A DNA stretch of 64,000 bases, from contig NC_064682.1 in NCBI RefSeq assembly GCF_023278565.1, forward strand, positions 3,038,001-3,102,000, read 5' to 3'. The notes below the pieces were generated by a model. It ran no database searches. It was given only the letters and a program-made list of their open reading frames with translations, and had not been told where the DNA came from. This document shows positions 19,850-31,876 of the stretch, in pieces. Source of the DNA: Colletotrichum lupini (Eukaryota > Ascomycota > Sordariomycetes > Glomerellales > Glomerellaceae). Made by a program: the position numbers and the translations under genes. Numbering within the stretch: position 1 is the first letter of the stretch; each line of letters opens with the position of its first letter.

Positions 19850-22800
19850 CTAATCCCTTATTTAGTACTACTTTTATAAAAGCGTTTACGAGGTTATTTT
19901 TATTATTAATCTAATAAATTTTAAGTATCTCGCGCCTTTCGTACGATTACCTAAGGGCTATAATATTAATTATAAGCCTCTTTTTTTTTATCGTTTTTAA
20001 TTTAATAAGGTATTTATATAGTAAATAAGAATTAGTATAAATAATTATTAGAATAAGTAAAAGGCTAATTCGATCGGTAATCTTTTTTAACGTTATTAAA
20101 ATTGTATAAGAGAGGTTAATATTATTAATTATATTATAGACCTCTAACGTTAATATATTTCTTATTACCCGCTTATTTTTAGTTAATAAGTAGTAAATTA
20201 TATTACTATATATAATAAATTCGCTCTTACCTATACTCTCGTTAGCTAGGATAATAATATACTCTAATTATAAAATAAGGTCGTTATTATTTATAAATAA
20301 TTTATTAATAAAGACGTAGAGCTTATTAGTCGTAAGGTTAATTAAGTAGTAAACGAGACCTCGATCGAGATTTATCTATTACTATTTAAGCCGCTTATTA
20401 AATACCTCGATATTTTATTTAATTAGATCTATAGCTTATACTACTTTAGCATAATTAAAAGTTACCTCGGGCTAATAAATACTTATAATATATACCCCTC
20501 GCATAAGCTTAGCTTTATACTACTTCTTAACGTTAGTTACGTTTAGATTAATAAGGTTAATTTTTTTACTTTACCCCTTTTATTAAAAAATAACGGTTTC
20601 TCTTTTAATTATAAAAATCCCGCCGTTAAATACTAGGGGGGTATTTATTATAAAGACCTCTTTTAGCTTTATTACGAAGCCCGGTTTCTAGAGCTTTTTA
20701 TTCTCTTTTTTTATAAAGTTAATATTAGATAGGCCTAATATATCGTCGGTTTATATTCTAACAATCCTAAATTAGTTATTATTATACTCCGCGATTAGTA
20801 AGTACGGGTTATATATAGAAGTAACTATTAATAGTTAATTAATATAAAAATCGTAGTAAGTAGCTTATTAATAGGTACCCGATTTTGCGAGCCTATATAG
20901 TAGCTTAAGTATTTTAATAATCGTACTTTTTAGGTACTTACTAGCTATTTCTTTTAGTAAATGGGCTAGGATTCTCTTTATAAGCCCTGTGGCCGATTGG
21001 GTATAGGCCTGGGTAATATTATAGCTCTAAATCTCGTATCCCTTTTTCCGTAGCGATATTATTAGTATTATTATTAATTATTAGCTATAGCGCTATATAA
21101 TAGGCGATTATATAAGTAGCGTCGCCTTTTTAATATTACCGTACTCCTAAATTACGTATTTAGACTTCTCGTATAGCTAGGGTATTCTTTTTTTTTAATC
21201 TTATAAACTATTCGTAATTTAAATATACGGAGGTTTATATATTTTTCTAGGTCGTATAGGATAAATCGATAGACCCTTCGATTACGAAAAGTATTTACTT
21301 TAATAAGATCTAATCTTTTATACGGCTTTTTAGTAGTTATAATTACGCTTTTTTTATATAGTTTAACCGCTAGTTCGAAATCGGCTTTTTTTTTTACTAT
21401 ATAAAAGGTATTAATTACCTCGTTACTAGTGATAAATTGCTACGTTAGGGCTTACCGTCGTGGTCTTTTATAACGTTTTATTAGTAGTATTAGTGCTCTT
21501 TTAGTAATTTCCTTTTTCTTATTATTTATTAGTATTATTATAACGATTTTATTAAGGATGATTTTTTATGCCTCTACTACGGGTTATATAGTTTCCCTTA
21601 GCTCTTTTCTTTTTTATAAGTTAAAAATTACCTCGTTAGGATTTATATAGTACGGTTTAATTATTATAATTAATATTTTAAGTAGCTAGTTACGATCTCT
21701 TACGACTATATAAGAGCGCTCGTTAATAGAAATTAATTTATATAGCTTAGCCTATTGTTAGGTAATTTCGTGCTATATTCGTATATCTAAATTTAGTAGT
21801 ATATTTAGATTATCCTTTATATCGGGCCTATTATATATAGTAATTACTTTATTAACTTACTTTTTTACGCTTACTTTGCACAGTACCCGTATTACTTTTT
21901 TAACTACTTAGGCTCGTTAGCTTATATTTAGTAATAGTAGCGAGGCTAAGGTCGTTTTTAAATATACTCTAAATACTAATAATATTAGTATAAGTCCGTT
22001 AGGCCTTATAGTATCGTTATAGTATTTAAGTACTATTTAGAGGTATTTATTATTAGTAGAATCCGGATTTTCTTTTTTAATAATTCTGAACGCCCTTTTT
22101 AACTACTAGTGTGCCCTTTTTACTTTTTTAATATTATAGTGTGTTTTAATAGGTACGACTTTTAGTTATATACTATAAGCTATTATATTATCCTTAAATT
22201 CTACCGATTTAAAGCTAGTATTAGCGTTAGTTCTAATACTATTTAGCGGTCCTTAGTATATATTAATCCAGCTTTTTTATAGGGCTACTTATACTATCTT
22301 TGCTTATAGATCCTAGAGGAATTACTTTACTTAGAAGGATATAGCTATATTAATTATATATAATACTAGCTGACTATTTAAATAGAAGATATTAATAACG
22401 ATTTCTTAGTTAAAGTTAAGCTTATTACGTAATTTAAACTTGAATTTGCGTGGGCTCTGCGTATTTATTTAGTATTAGTAATATACTTTTATTAACTACT
22501 CTAGCGCCCCTATTTTAATATTATTATTACCTCATTATTTTAAGAGGTTATATAGCCTCGTAACCGACGGGTACCCGAATTTCTAGTATAGTTTTCTAAG
22601 CTTATTTTTTGTTAAGTAATTAATTAACTTCGTGTTATTAGTGAGCTTTATAAACGTATACCCCTATTATCGTTCGACTATCTCAAAGTGCTTATTACTA
22701 GAGATTCTGTTCTTTATATTATTAAATATAATACCTAGTTAATCTATATTTTTTAGATATAAGAGAAATGGGGTATTAATAGGTAAAATATAGAAAGTTA

Positions 22801-23010
22801 TTATTCTAAAGTGCGTTTTTATTTTTATTATACTTAGGGCGACGATTTTTTTATTTAGGCTAAAACTAATCTTCGTAATACCCGCTATTAACGTATTAAG
22901 CGTTATTAGCGCGATTTTTTATAGCGCTTAGAATTACCTTTTTTTTTTAGTTAACTATTACGATGCCCTAGTATTTAGGATAATTTTATAGAAATTATCT
23001 AGGCCGTATT
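19850..23010 (-). pseudogene. RIP-destroyed pol of copia A2
   Basis: On the minus strand the same domains as in A1 can be traced by nucleotide similarity: protease near 22980, integrase near 22580-21850, RT with a QTDD-like site near 20745, RNase H near 20300-19850. Stops are too dense for any long frame. Confidence 0.85.
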
Positions 23011-23989
23011 TTTTACTTACGTAGAATGCTTATATAAGCTTAGTATTCGAGGGATCTAAGTAGTATAAAAAGGGCCCCTTCAGCTACCCCTAGATTTACT
23101 TAGTACTATATTCTTTTTTTTTTAGATATTAAAAGAGATAGCGTCTTTTTTTTAATTATTAAGAGAATGGGCTTTGGCCCTATTAGATTCGCCCTTTTAG
23201 CCGCCTTTATATTTATTACTTAAAGGACTTTTCTTTACTATCCGTAAATAAAAGCTTATTTATTAAGAGCTTTTACTATCCTTTATTTATTTAGCTTTAT
23301 ATATCCTCTAGAGGCTAACGGGGCGAAAATAGAGTAATTAATATCGTCGATTTCGTTATAATCTAATTCGTTAGTATAAGGGGTAAGATTTTTTTTATTT
23401 TCTAAATCTCTTATAAGGGGTATATATTTTAAGCCGCTACTTTAGCTACTATCGCTAGGTTCTATACCCCCGGATCTGCCTTTATATATAATAAGCAATT
23501 AGTTAAACTAACGAGGGCTAGTTTTATTATTTACTACCCTCGACTTTTTATATTATTTATATAATTTAATACGCTTTTTTTCAGAGTAGTTACTTAATTA
23601 ATATTTATCCTTTTTATAAATATAGTATTACCTCTTTTATTACCCTATCTATAAGTTAAATCTTTACTTATTTAACGAATCTAGGCCTCTTTACTAGCGA
23701 TTACTATATCTAGCCTCTTTTTTTTTATTTTTTTTATTTAATTAACTTAATATTATTAGTAAGGGCCGTTATATACCTAGAGGTAGGTTTAGCGTAGTAT
23801 TCTTATTTTAATATTAAAGCTAGATCTTAGCTTTGAGTAGAGCGTTTTATAGTTTTCGAGTGCCTAGTATAGGGTTATTTTTATTTTTAGTATACGCTAG
23901 ACTGCGGTATAGAGATATCTAACTTTTTACTTATTTATCCCCTTATTTAGCTAGGTTTTTATTAGTTTATTAATTCGATCGATAAGCTT

Positions 23990-26600
23990 TTTAAAGATCT
24001 TTATTTATAATTTACTTTTTATTATCCTAGCTATAAATATAAAAGAAATTACTTATAGCTTAGATAGGAGTTCTAGGTTCTTATTATAAGTCTCGAAGCG
24101 GCTTCGGATTGCGTTAATTATACTAAGAAAGTCGTTTTAATTAAAATTACGTACTACTTTATAATAATAATTAGAGGCTTTGCTTACGAGTACGATATTA
24201 ATTACTAAATAGTACTAGTACTCCCTAATTCTAACTTTTTCGTAATAATTATAAAATATCGTTAGGGTTTTTTATAAAACTTTATACTTCCCCTTAGAGT
24301 ATAATTTCTCTTTTAGGAAGATTTTTTTAAGGTTTATAAATTACTTCGTATTTACTACTAGATTTTTGGTATTTATATGCGATCCCTGCGTTATTACGTA
24401 TTATTAGTAACTTTAGGTCGTTTATTTCTTTTTTTATTAGCTAATCGGTACCGAAATTTATATTAGTAGCGGTAACGAGTTATAAATCGAAATAAGCAGA
24501 ATTATTAATTATCGTACTTTTAGTACTATATTTTACCCTAGTATATTTTTTTATAATAATAGATTTCTATTAGTAATTATAAGGAGGAAATCTAGGTCGT
24601 TTACGTTTTTTTTAAATTTGTTAAAGTAATTATATGCTCTGTCGACCTATGCCTAGTTTTATAATATAAATTCCTTTTTTATAATTATTACTATTAGTAT
24701 TTTATATAGCTCTTGCGATTATAATTATATTAGTAATACCCCTTATTCGGAGAGGAATTTATTAACTACTTTTATAATCCCTAGGCTTACGCTTACGAAC
24801 TATTCGTCTAGCTAGTAGCTAAGGTCGTTTATAATTTTATAAAATAGGGGTTACCCCTATAGCCCCTTTTTCTTATAAACCTTAGTTAAATAGATTAATA
24901 CTACGTTAATTTGCTCGCTATTAAGCTAATCTACGATTCTATATATTTATATCTCTTAATAGTCCGGGTTAATATTTACTTATTTATAAAAAATTAGGAT
25001 TTTATTTAGGATCGGGCTTTATCCTCTTTTTTTTTACCCTAACTCGCTCAGGGTCGTGCTCTAGCTTATGCTTATATTAATAGTCGCTAGCGTATTTAAT
25101 CTTAATAAGGATATATTTAATCCGCACGCTAGTCGTAATAAATCCGTACTTTTACTATTTAATAAATTTATTAAGGTCTAGGAGATTCCTATTTCTTCTT
25201 ACTATCTTATTACTACTCTCGTTTTTATTATTTTTAGTAATTACTACTACCCTTTTAGATCGCTAGCTATTATACTTACTAAGATCCTCTTTTTTATTTA
25301 GTATAAAAAAGTAGGTTTTAGTAGTTCTTTTTTATAATAATAGTAATAAACGTTTATATTACTATAAGAAAATATAATAATTAGTCTCGGGATTTTTATT
25401 AGTTACCGATTTTTACTATCCTATATATTTTTAACCTCCTAAGCCTCGTGCTCTTTATAATTTTTAAATAGCTTCTTTTTTTAACTTACTTTTTTTAAAG
25501 CGGTATTCTATAAGAATAGTTAAAAGTAGACGCTAGGTAGCTTATAAAAGAGCTATATAGGCTATTAAGAACTATATAAGCTATTAACTATAATTAATAA
25601 AGTTAAGCCCTTTTTTTTATAAAATCGTAGATTTTAAAGACTTATTAAAAATGCTTACTTATCGCTCGTACGTAGTAGGGTTAAATACTTTAGAAATTTT
25701 ATTTTTTACGGCCTCTTAGTACCCTATTTTATATTTTTTAAGTAGTCTTTTTCGTAGTTTAATTATGGTTAGGTAATTATTACTTACTAACGATCCTTTT
25801 TATTACTTAGTTAATTTTTTAAAATTAGTAATCTTATACTAGGAGCTAGTATAAAAAGAAGCCTTTTAATAGCCCTCTAGAGGATTCTTTTTTTTTCTTT
25901 TTAAATCTTCGTTTTTTTAGCTTTTTTTTAGGCTAATAGTAACTTTAATAAGAGGTCGTAGGATTATTTTAAAATAGCCGCCTTTTTCTTAAGTTAATCT
26001 CTAAGATTTATAATATTCTTAACTCGATATTATTAAGACCTCTAAATCCCCTCCTCTTTTATTAAACCGTCTTTTATATTATATTTTTAAGTAATACCCG
26101 GGGGGTAGTTAAGGGAACTACGAAGAGGTTATTTAGATCGTAAGCTTAAGGTCGTACTTATAAAATCCTCGTAATAATAGATTTTTTTATATATTATAAA
26201 TCTTTTAGCTTAATAATTTTTATAAAGTTACTTTCGCTACTAAATAAGAATATTTACGTTTAGAGATCCCTTTTTTTAATTACGTAGTACTTTTTTATAT
26301 TATATTATTAAGCTCGTTCGTTATACTAATTAATTAGGTAGGTAGTTATTATATAAGTATTTCTTTTTACTAATTTAATTAGTTAATTTTTAATCGCGGG
26401 CCGGTTATAGAAAAGTCGTTTAGTAAAAAAGCTACTTAGGGCGACGGTAAAAGGCTAGTTACTTAAGTAGTTTTATTAATTAACGTAGTTTAATATAGTA
26501 GACGTTAACCTCTCGTAAGTAGTGAAGGGCTATGATTACTTAATTCCGTACGGTATTTAAAAATCGCCTCCTTTTTTATTTACTTTTATAAGGTTAATTA
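23990..26600 (-). pseudogene. RIP-destroyed gag region of copia A2
   Basis: The segment at 23990-24215 is the counterpart of 2231-2488 in copy A1. The stretch at about 25470-26040 has no counterpart in A1 and probably represents the fuller, ancestral gag. Confidence 0.75.
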
Positions 26601-26698
26601 GTATAAATCTCTTATCTCGTATAGTATTAAGAGGTCGTTTTTTTTATATAGCAAAATATTTTACCGATTTATAATAATAAAATTTAATTATTAATTAG

Positions 26699-26900
26699 TA
26701 TTAGTATCCCTATTATAAGGTGGTTAGTTCGAACCGTAGTTAACGAAGAGATTAATTAAACTATATAAATATCTGCGTAGGTATAAAAAGGAAGTTCTAA
26801 CTATAGGTTAGGCTAGCTACGATAATCGTAAATAGGGCCCCTAATTGGCCCCTGCGCAGTTGGCCGTATGCCGCGGTCGAATTAGACTTCCAATCCGACA
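26699..26900 (-). repeat. 5' LTR of copia A2
   Basis: The inner edge is mutated (TATTAGTATCCC for TGTTGGTATCCC). The outer edge is clean and ends CCAATCCGACA, followed by the target duplication GGGCA. Confidence 0.93.
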
Positions 26901-26905
26901 GGGCA

Positions 26906-27802
26906 GTTGCCAACCTTCTCCTTCGCCTTTGGATTTGGGTAAATGAAAGGGCCTTCTGCCAGGTAACTTGAGCGCTCGCTGTTTTTTGCACCAATACAGT
27001 CCTAGTCAGGATTATAAACACCAGATGCTTTCGCGCCTGACGTGGTAGTATTCCCAGTTGTCGGGATAAGCAAAGCCACTGCGATAGCTCACTAGCTGCC
27101 CTCATAGAATGCGATGAACTCGAGAACTCCCGTTCAAGTGAATGCCTCAATACCAGGTGGCCCGTAAGCTACCCTTTGAAGCAGGTCTTGCCAGCACAGT
27201 CCGTAGGCAAGATTATTTCATTTAAATCCCTCTCGCGAGGTACTGCTTATTCTTCAGAGGCCTTTGAAGATGGCGAGGGCCTGGCGGGAGTTTCCTTAGG
27301 TACGTCGCCGCCTTGTCACCCAAGATCTCGGGACTCTTGTTCTTAAGGGTGCACGCGTTTATATAGTGTCTGGCGAAGTCTACCCAGCTGAACAGCGTCG
27401 CGACTTGCAATGCCTTCTCCGGGACGCAGACCAATCGATTCGTTAGAGGAAACGAAGGACAAATGATCCTTCCCGATATAATGACACCGGTTGACACCAG
27501 GTTCTGCTTGAGATATAGGGCCCGGAGTGGCGAGTTTTTGTTGCTCCATTAGGAACAAATACTACAGTAATATGGAAAATGAGGAGAGAATGTTAAAGAA
27601 GATCATGAATCAAAACCAGGATGTATTAGGTAGCGTGTGGCCTATGACTGACGGATATGAGGAGAAACTTGACGCATGTCTGTGCAGTTGGAGTCAGTTC
27701 TCGCACTTGAATGACGTCCCAAGCGTCCTACCACTCGAGGCTTCTATGCGAAGAATTTTCTTCGGAAACGAACGCTGGAACCGCAAAATTGCAGAATGCC
27801 CC
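26906..27802. other. Intergenic region between copia A2 and gene E
   Basis: About 900 bp. Minus-strand frames of 70-117 codons overlap each other (for example 27222-27497) but have no recognisable content, and one runs into the LTR. No gene is supported. Confidence 0.35.
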
Positions 27803-28365
27803 TTACTTCGATCTGGGACGCTGACCGCCATGGTTGACCTTGTAGTGCTGTAGCAAATGAAGTCAGCAAAGGTCCCGTCGGTTTAGGAAGACAAGAAACG
27901 TACCCGGGTGCGAGAGCCCTTGTGCTCATAAGAGCGTCCACAGCCAGCGAACTCGCAGACGAACTCGTCTCTGTCGTCGTTCTGGTCACCGACAGTCGGG
28001 GTCGGCGAGACACTTTCGCGGGCGGCTTGTTTGCGAGCAGAAGCCATCGCCAATGGAAGCGCGGTACGCAGAACTCGATGAGTGCCAGGTGTACCAGGAT
28101 TGGCAGGTGCGACAAGAGAAGCAATAACTCGAGTAGCAGTAGGCTTAGGAGCTGGAGCAGAAGCTGGAGGAGGGATCTGAGCGACGAGAGGGACAGATGC
28201 CACAGCTGGGACAACTGGTGCGGCGGTGTCGGGTGGATCGGCCTGCTCAAGCATCTTCTGCGTGACCTTCAATGCGACGCCCAAGACATCGTCGAAGGGA
28301 GTGTCTGTGTCGGTGGAGCACTTTTCGAGTGCCTCAATGACTCTTTGTTCGAGGGAAGGTGCCAT
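27803..28365 (-). CDS. Single-C2H2-finger protein (gene E)
   Basis: Exons 27904-28365 and 27803-27847, joined over a 56-bp intron (GTACGT donor, CTGAC branch, ACAG acceptor) in phase 0, give 168 aa. The first ATG in good position is MAPSLEQRVIEAL. Residues 5-45 resemble the family module (LEQRVIEAL..., DDVLGVALKVTQKMLEQ). The middle is Pro/Ala/Val-rich. C137, C142, H155 and H160 form a canonical C2H2 finger (VCEFAGCGRSYEHKG...HYKVNH), and the intron lies exactly before H155. The tail is short and basic. Together with B, D and F it defines the family; it lies on the far side of copia A2 but on the same strand. Confidence 0.85.
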
Positions 28366-30128
28366 TCTGAGCCTTTTGTTAGCCAAGGGAGAGAGGAAAT
28401 TTGAAAGCACAGACTTACTCGTATGATTGAGCTTATCTACCTCGATAGAAAATCTGATTGTTTGTGAGAGAGGAAAAGTTTGGATTGAGGAATCTGCGGA
28501 GAGATATGGTGGTGGAGAGAAAAATTGAATAATTGGTCGGCATGAAAAGTTGAAGCCGGACGAGCAGAACCTATTCCGCGGAAAGTGAGATAATAAATGG
28601 GAAGGAGCAATCTAGTTGCCATTGAACTCCTTCTTCCGATTCTCTTGAAGTATTCTATGACGGCGATGCGTGGACCAGGAATACTCCACCTAGCCGTCTT
28701 TCTGCCGCTTGAGTGAATGTAATGACTATTTTGTCTTAAACATGTGTCCTCCGGATTTAAATGATCCTTTGGCTTCATCGTTACGTTGATCCCGTGAGGG
28801 ATTCTGCATCGGGGACATGCTGGATAAGCCATGATGCCTCCAGCGATTCTTCGCGTAGTTGTAGGCATGTCTTTAATTTCTGGCTCCAAATCTGGGAAAT
28901 CGTCCTTGATGTCATCCGTCTGTCTCCCTTCTGGTACTAAGCTCGATTGATCTGGCCGAGGATATTGAGCAAGATAAAGCTTCATGTAGATTATTACCAG
29001 CTGTAATTATCTGATATGGGTGCAAGGCTCAGCAGAAAATTCTTAATCTTCGTCGATATCTTTGCCTTTGGCAAAAACGCCTCTCACGTATGATTTTGAT
29101 GAGCGAGAGAAAGCTCTTGCAGGGCGGGAAAACGTAAGGGGAAAACTCCTTTCCATATATTTCCTTGCGACCGAACAATGGCTTTCAATCATAGAGTCCT
29201 CGGTTGTGAAGTTGAACGACTAATGAACCAATTGAGAGTGCTCCTCGGGCAATTTAAAACCCTCTGCCGGGAGTCCTTCTCAGCCTTCTCCTCACACGCA
29301 CGTATGCGTTGGTCTTGGAGTCGTGGCCAGCCGATACCATTTTTCGTTAACGATTAGAAGCTTCTAAACATTAATAAAAACGAGGTATTAGCCGTTGGAA
29401 TCAGCTTTGCCTTGTACGCTCTCCACATGTCCTGTAGCTTGGCCAACAGCGCCGCGTACAGGGTAATCACCATCAAGGTGCCCTGAATATTGAAATCACC
29501 GGCCGCAGTATACCTCAGACAGTGGACGCAAAGCCCTTGCCAAACGCGGTGAAAATAAATCAGAAGATCCAGTTCGCGTGCAGACATCTCCATCTCTTCG
29601 ATCTGGGTACTTGTCGCTGTAAGATCTCCCCGGTTGCGACCAACTACTTCAACGGAGAGGTATTCCGTGTTCCTATAACCAAAGGGAGTAGTATGATATC
29701 TAAGAACAGACCATACATTGGCTCAGGATCGGACTATCGGGCCAAAAGAAGAACACCAGAGGAAGAGATCTGCAGTTGACGACAGTTTTGATGGATGACG
29801 TTGGTGTTTGCTCCTCCGAATGAAGCCAAGTTGGATGGGGCTGGCAGGGTTGGTGGAATGTGCAAACCCTTTAGCTTTAACAAGTGAGTTACGATCGGCG
29901 AGCCATGATGAAAGACGCTTTTTGACTGGCGTCTGGTGTCGACGAAAATAGAGGGAACCCAGTCTTGCTTCAGGTCGACAACCTGCAGTTGTGCTAGATC
30001 AGAGAAATGGTATGAAGTAAGAGCCGAGGGTTTGATGATCACTGAGAACAAATACTGAAGTTACGTCAGACTCTGGACTCAGGGCAAAGATTGAGTAGAG
30101 CGAGCATGCCGTCGGGTATGACAGACTT
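28366..30128. other. Upstream region of gene E and following spacer
   Basis: About 1.75 kb without a firm gene. A minus-strand ATG frame at 28437-28985 (182 codons, with a CPRC...C cluster) overlaps the expected promoter of gene E. Frames at 29354-29593 and 29734-30051 have some coding character but no complete model; the latter does not begin with ATG. Confidence 0.35.
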
Positions 30129-31489
30129 TTATACTGCAACACAATCCCGCTTTCTTTCATTACGTATCACCTCTACGTCACGGCAATCCCTAGATGAACA
30201 AATAAGCGAAGATAATGGCCTCAGCATCGATAGAAGAGCTCGGGGATGGATATTGATAAAATCAAGGAAGGCTGGCCTGCTTGTATCACTTTCGCAAGCT
30301 CGGCATCCGACTTGGTTGGAGTGAACTGCTCCCGCAGGGAAGACGACGGGAACAGCTTGTAGATGATCTCGGGAGCGAGTTCTTTGAGTCTCCATCGTTA
30401 ACGAGATTGGCTGCCGATGCTCGTGGTTAGGTCTATAGAAGACGGCCGCTTGCTGAATGCTTGGGTGAAGCGTGGACCTCAAAGTGTCATCAAGGCCCAC
30501 CAAAAGTTGGCAGACGAGACTTTGAACTGTCCTTGTATTCTCGGTACCGGGGCCGTCGTTGCTGGGGCCCTCAACCATGCCGTCATCCTCGTCCTCTCTG
30601 CGCTGCGACTTCTCTCTCGCCTCGTCGGCCGCCTTCTGATGCTTGGCGTGCGTACTGAAGCTCGCGCCTCCAAGGGACTGGAGCTTGCGCGCTCCGGCAG
30701 CATCCATTGTTGCGCGCGCCATGCGCCTCGACGGGTTAGTCAGCGTGGCAAACCGGAGGTCAGTACTAACCAGCGACACATTGCGCATCGCTGCCAGGTT
30801 GATGCGAGGCTTATCATGCCTCTTGACCGTGCCTCCACCGCCGATGGTAGGGAGGATGTCGCTCGGAGGCGGGGAGATCAAGCAGGCTTCCGGGCCCGGG
30901 GATTGATCGGGCCCGGTCGCTCAGCTGAGGTAGTTCATATGACGGCTTGAAATTGAGCCTAAAAATGCTTCTCAGCGTTGTAGAGTCGATGTGTCGACCT
31001 GAGTGAAGAATTAGCATCCATCATCCTGTAATATTATCGCGAAAAAGAGTCATCTTACCCAAGTTACCTATGTTCAGGAATCTGTTTGTGACCTGGACTT
31101 CTGCCATAGTTTCACATTCTGGACCATAAGATGAGACCGCCTCAGGAGTATTCCACAAGGTGATGGTCTTTCCCATCGTGCTGTTGGCAATCCAACTAAC
31201 CAGATCAGACCGGAACTCGTCACCGCTGGCAGCCACCAGGGAGATCCAGGGGCAGCCGCCATGCTCTTGACCTGTAATTTAATCCTTTGTATCAAAGTCG
31301 GCGTGATACAGAATGGCACTGGGATTATGTCAGTGGTTACGCCCTTGGTGAAAGGATAATGGGAAAGGGGACGTACTTTGCTTCTTTGAGCGTGGTGCGC
31401 TTGTTGGAGGAATGAACTCCGATCAGGAGCCTTTCGAGATGTCTAGTGGGCAAGGGTATGAGGCAGTCTTTGTCATTTTCACTGCTCAT
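30129..31489 (-). pseudogene. Three-exon gene with an internal stop, function unknown (gene G)
   Basis: Exon 1 31377-31489 starts MSSENDKDCLIPLPTRHLER and ends at GTACGT. A 58-bp intron ends CTGACATAATCCCAG. Exon 2 31318 to about 31059 has a continuous natural reading (GGCPWISLVAASGDEFRSDL, then NSTMGKTITLWNTPEAV), except for an in-frame TAA at 31279-31281. Exon 3 begins near 30919 (phase 1 to phase 1) and reads ISPPPSDILPTIGGGG, then a charged DEAREKSQRREDEDDG helix; the open frame runs to 30129, though the last third may not be coding. GC-rich codon use in exon 3 supports real coding. The TAA could come from CAA by one C-to-T change in a CpA. I do not recognise the protein. Confidence 0.5.
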
Positions 31490-31876
31490 TGCTTTCGCTG
31501 GCCTCTAGCTTCTTGTTGATCGAGAACGATCTCACGATGCGCTGCCCCGTCTCGAAGGCCTAGGCCGGGGAGTATTCGTACCACTAAAGGATATCCAAGC
31601 TTCCAATGAAAACCTGTCAAAACTTCTGCTCTCCTAACTTCTATTCGATGTCTTCATATTCCTGCTCTTCAAGACGCGTCTCTTACCAATCGCAATATAC
31701 GACAGCCGCCATCGGGGACGAGCCCACTGCTGAAGGGTAGGCGAAAGATTGACCGGTCTGATCGTGAGTTTCCTCCACCGCGCCTCCCAATTTCTTCGGG
31801 CTGTTTCTTTGGAGTCGAGTGTTCGAGCTGACCGTTGTTTTGTTGGAAGGAGATCGAGGGTAAAGTTGTCATCACG
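31490..31876. promoter_or_regulatory. Divergent promoter region of genes G and H
   Basis: 387 bp lie between the start codons of two divergently read genes, so both promoters must lie here. I see no specific operator or TATA element. Confidence 0.4.

Larger units (their letters stand above)
19485..26900 (-). mobile_element. Complete RIP-mutated Ty1/copia retrotransposon (copy A2)
   Basis: 7416 bp, LTRs 19485-19686 and 26699-26900, target duplication GGGCA (19480-19484 and 26901-26905). On the minus strand it runs parallel to copy A1: gag at about 23990-26600, protease near 22980, integrase at about 21850-22610, RT at about 20700-21260, RNase H at about 19850-20330, polypurine tract at 19691-19705. 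It is about 620 bp longer than A1, chiefly from a gag segment at about 25470-26040 absent in A1. RIP is severe: CpA and TpG almost vanish. It sits 124 bp from the family B solo LTR. Confidence 0.95.
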
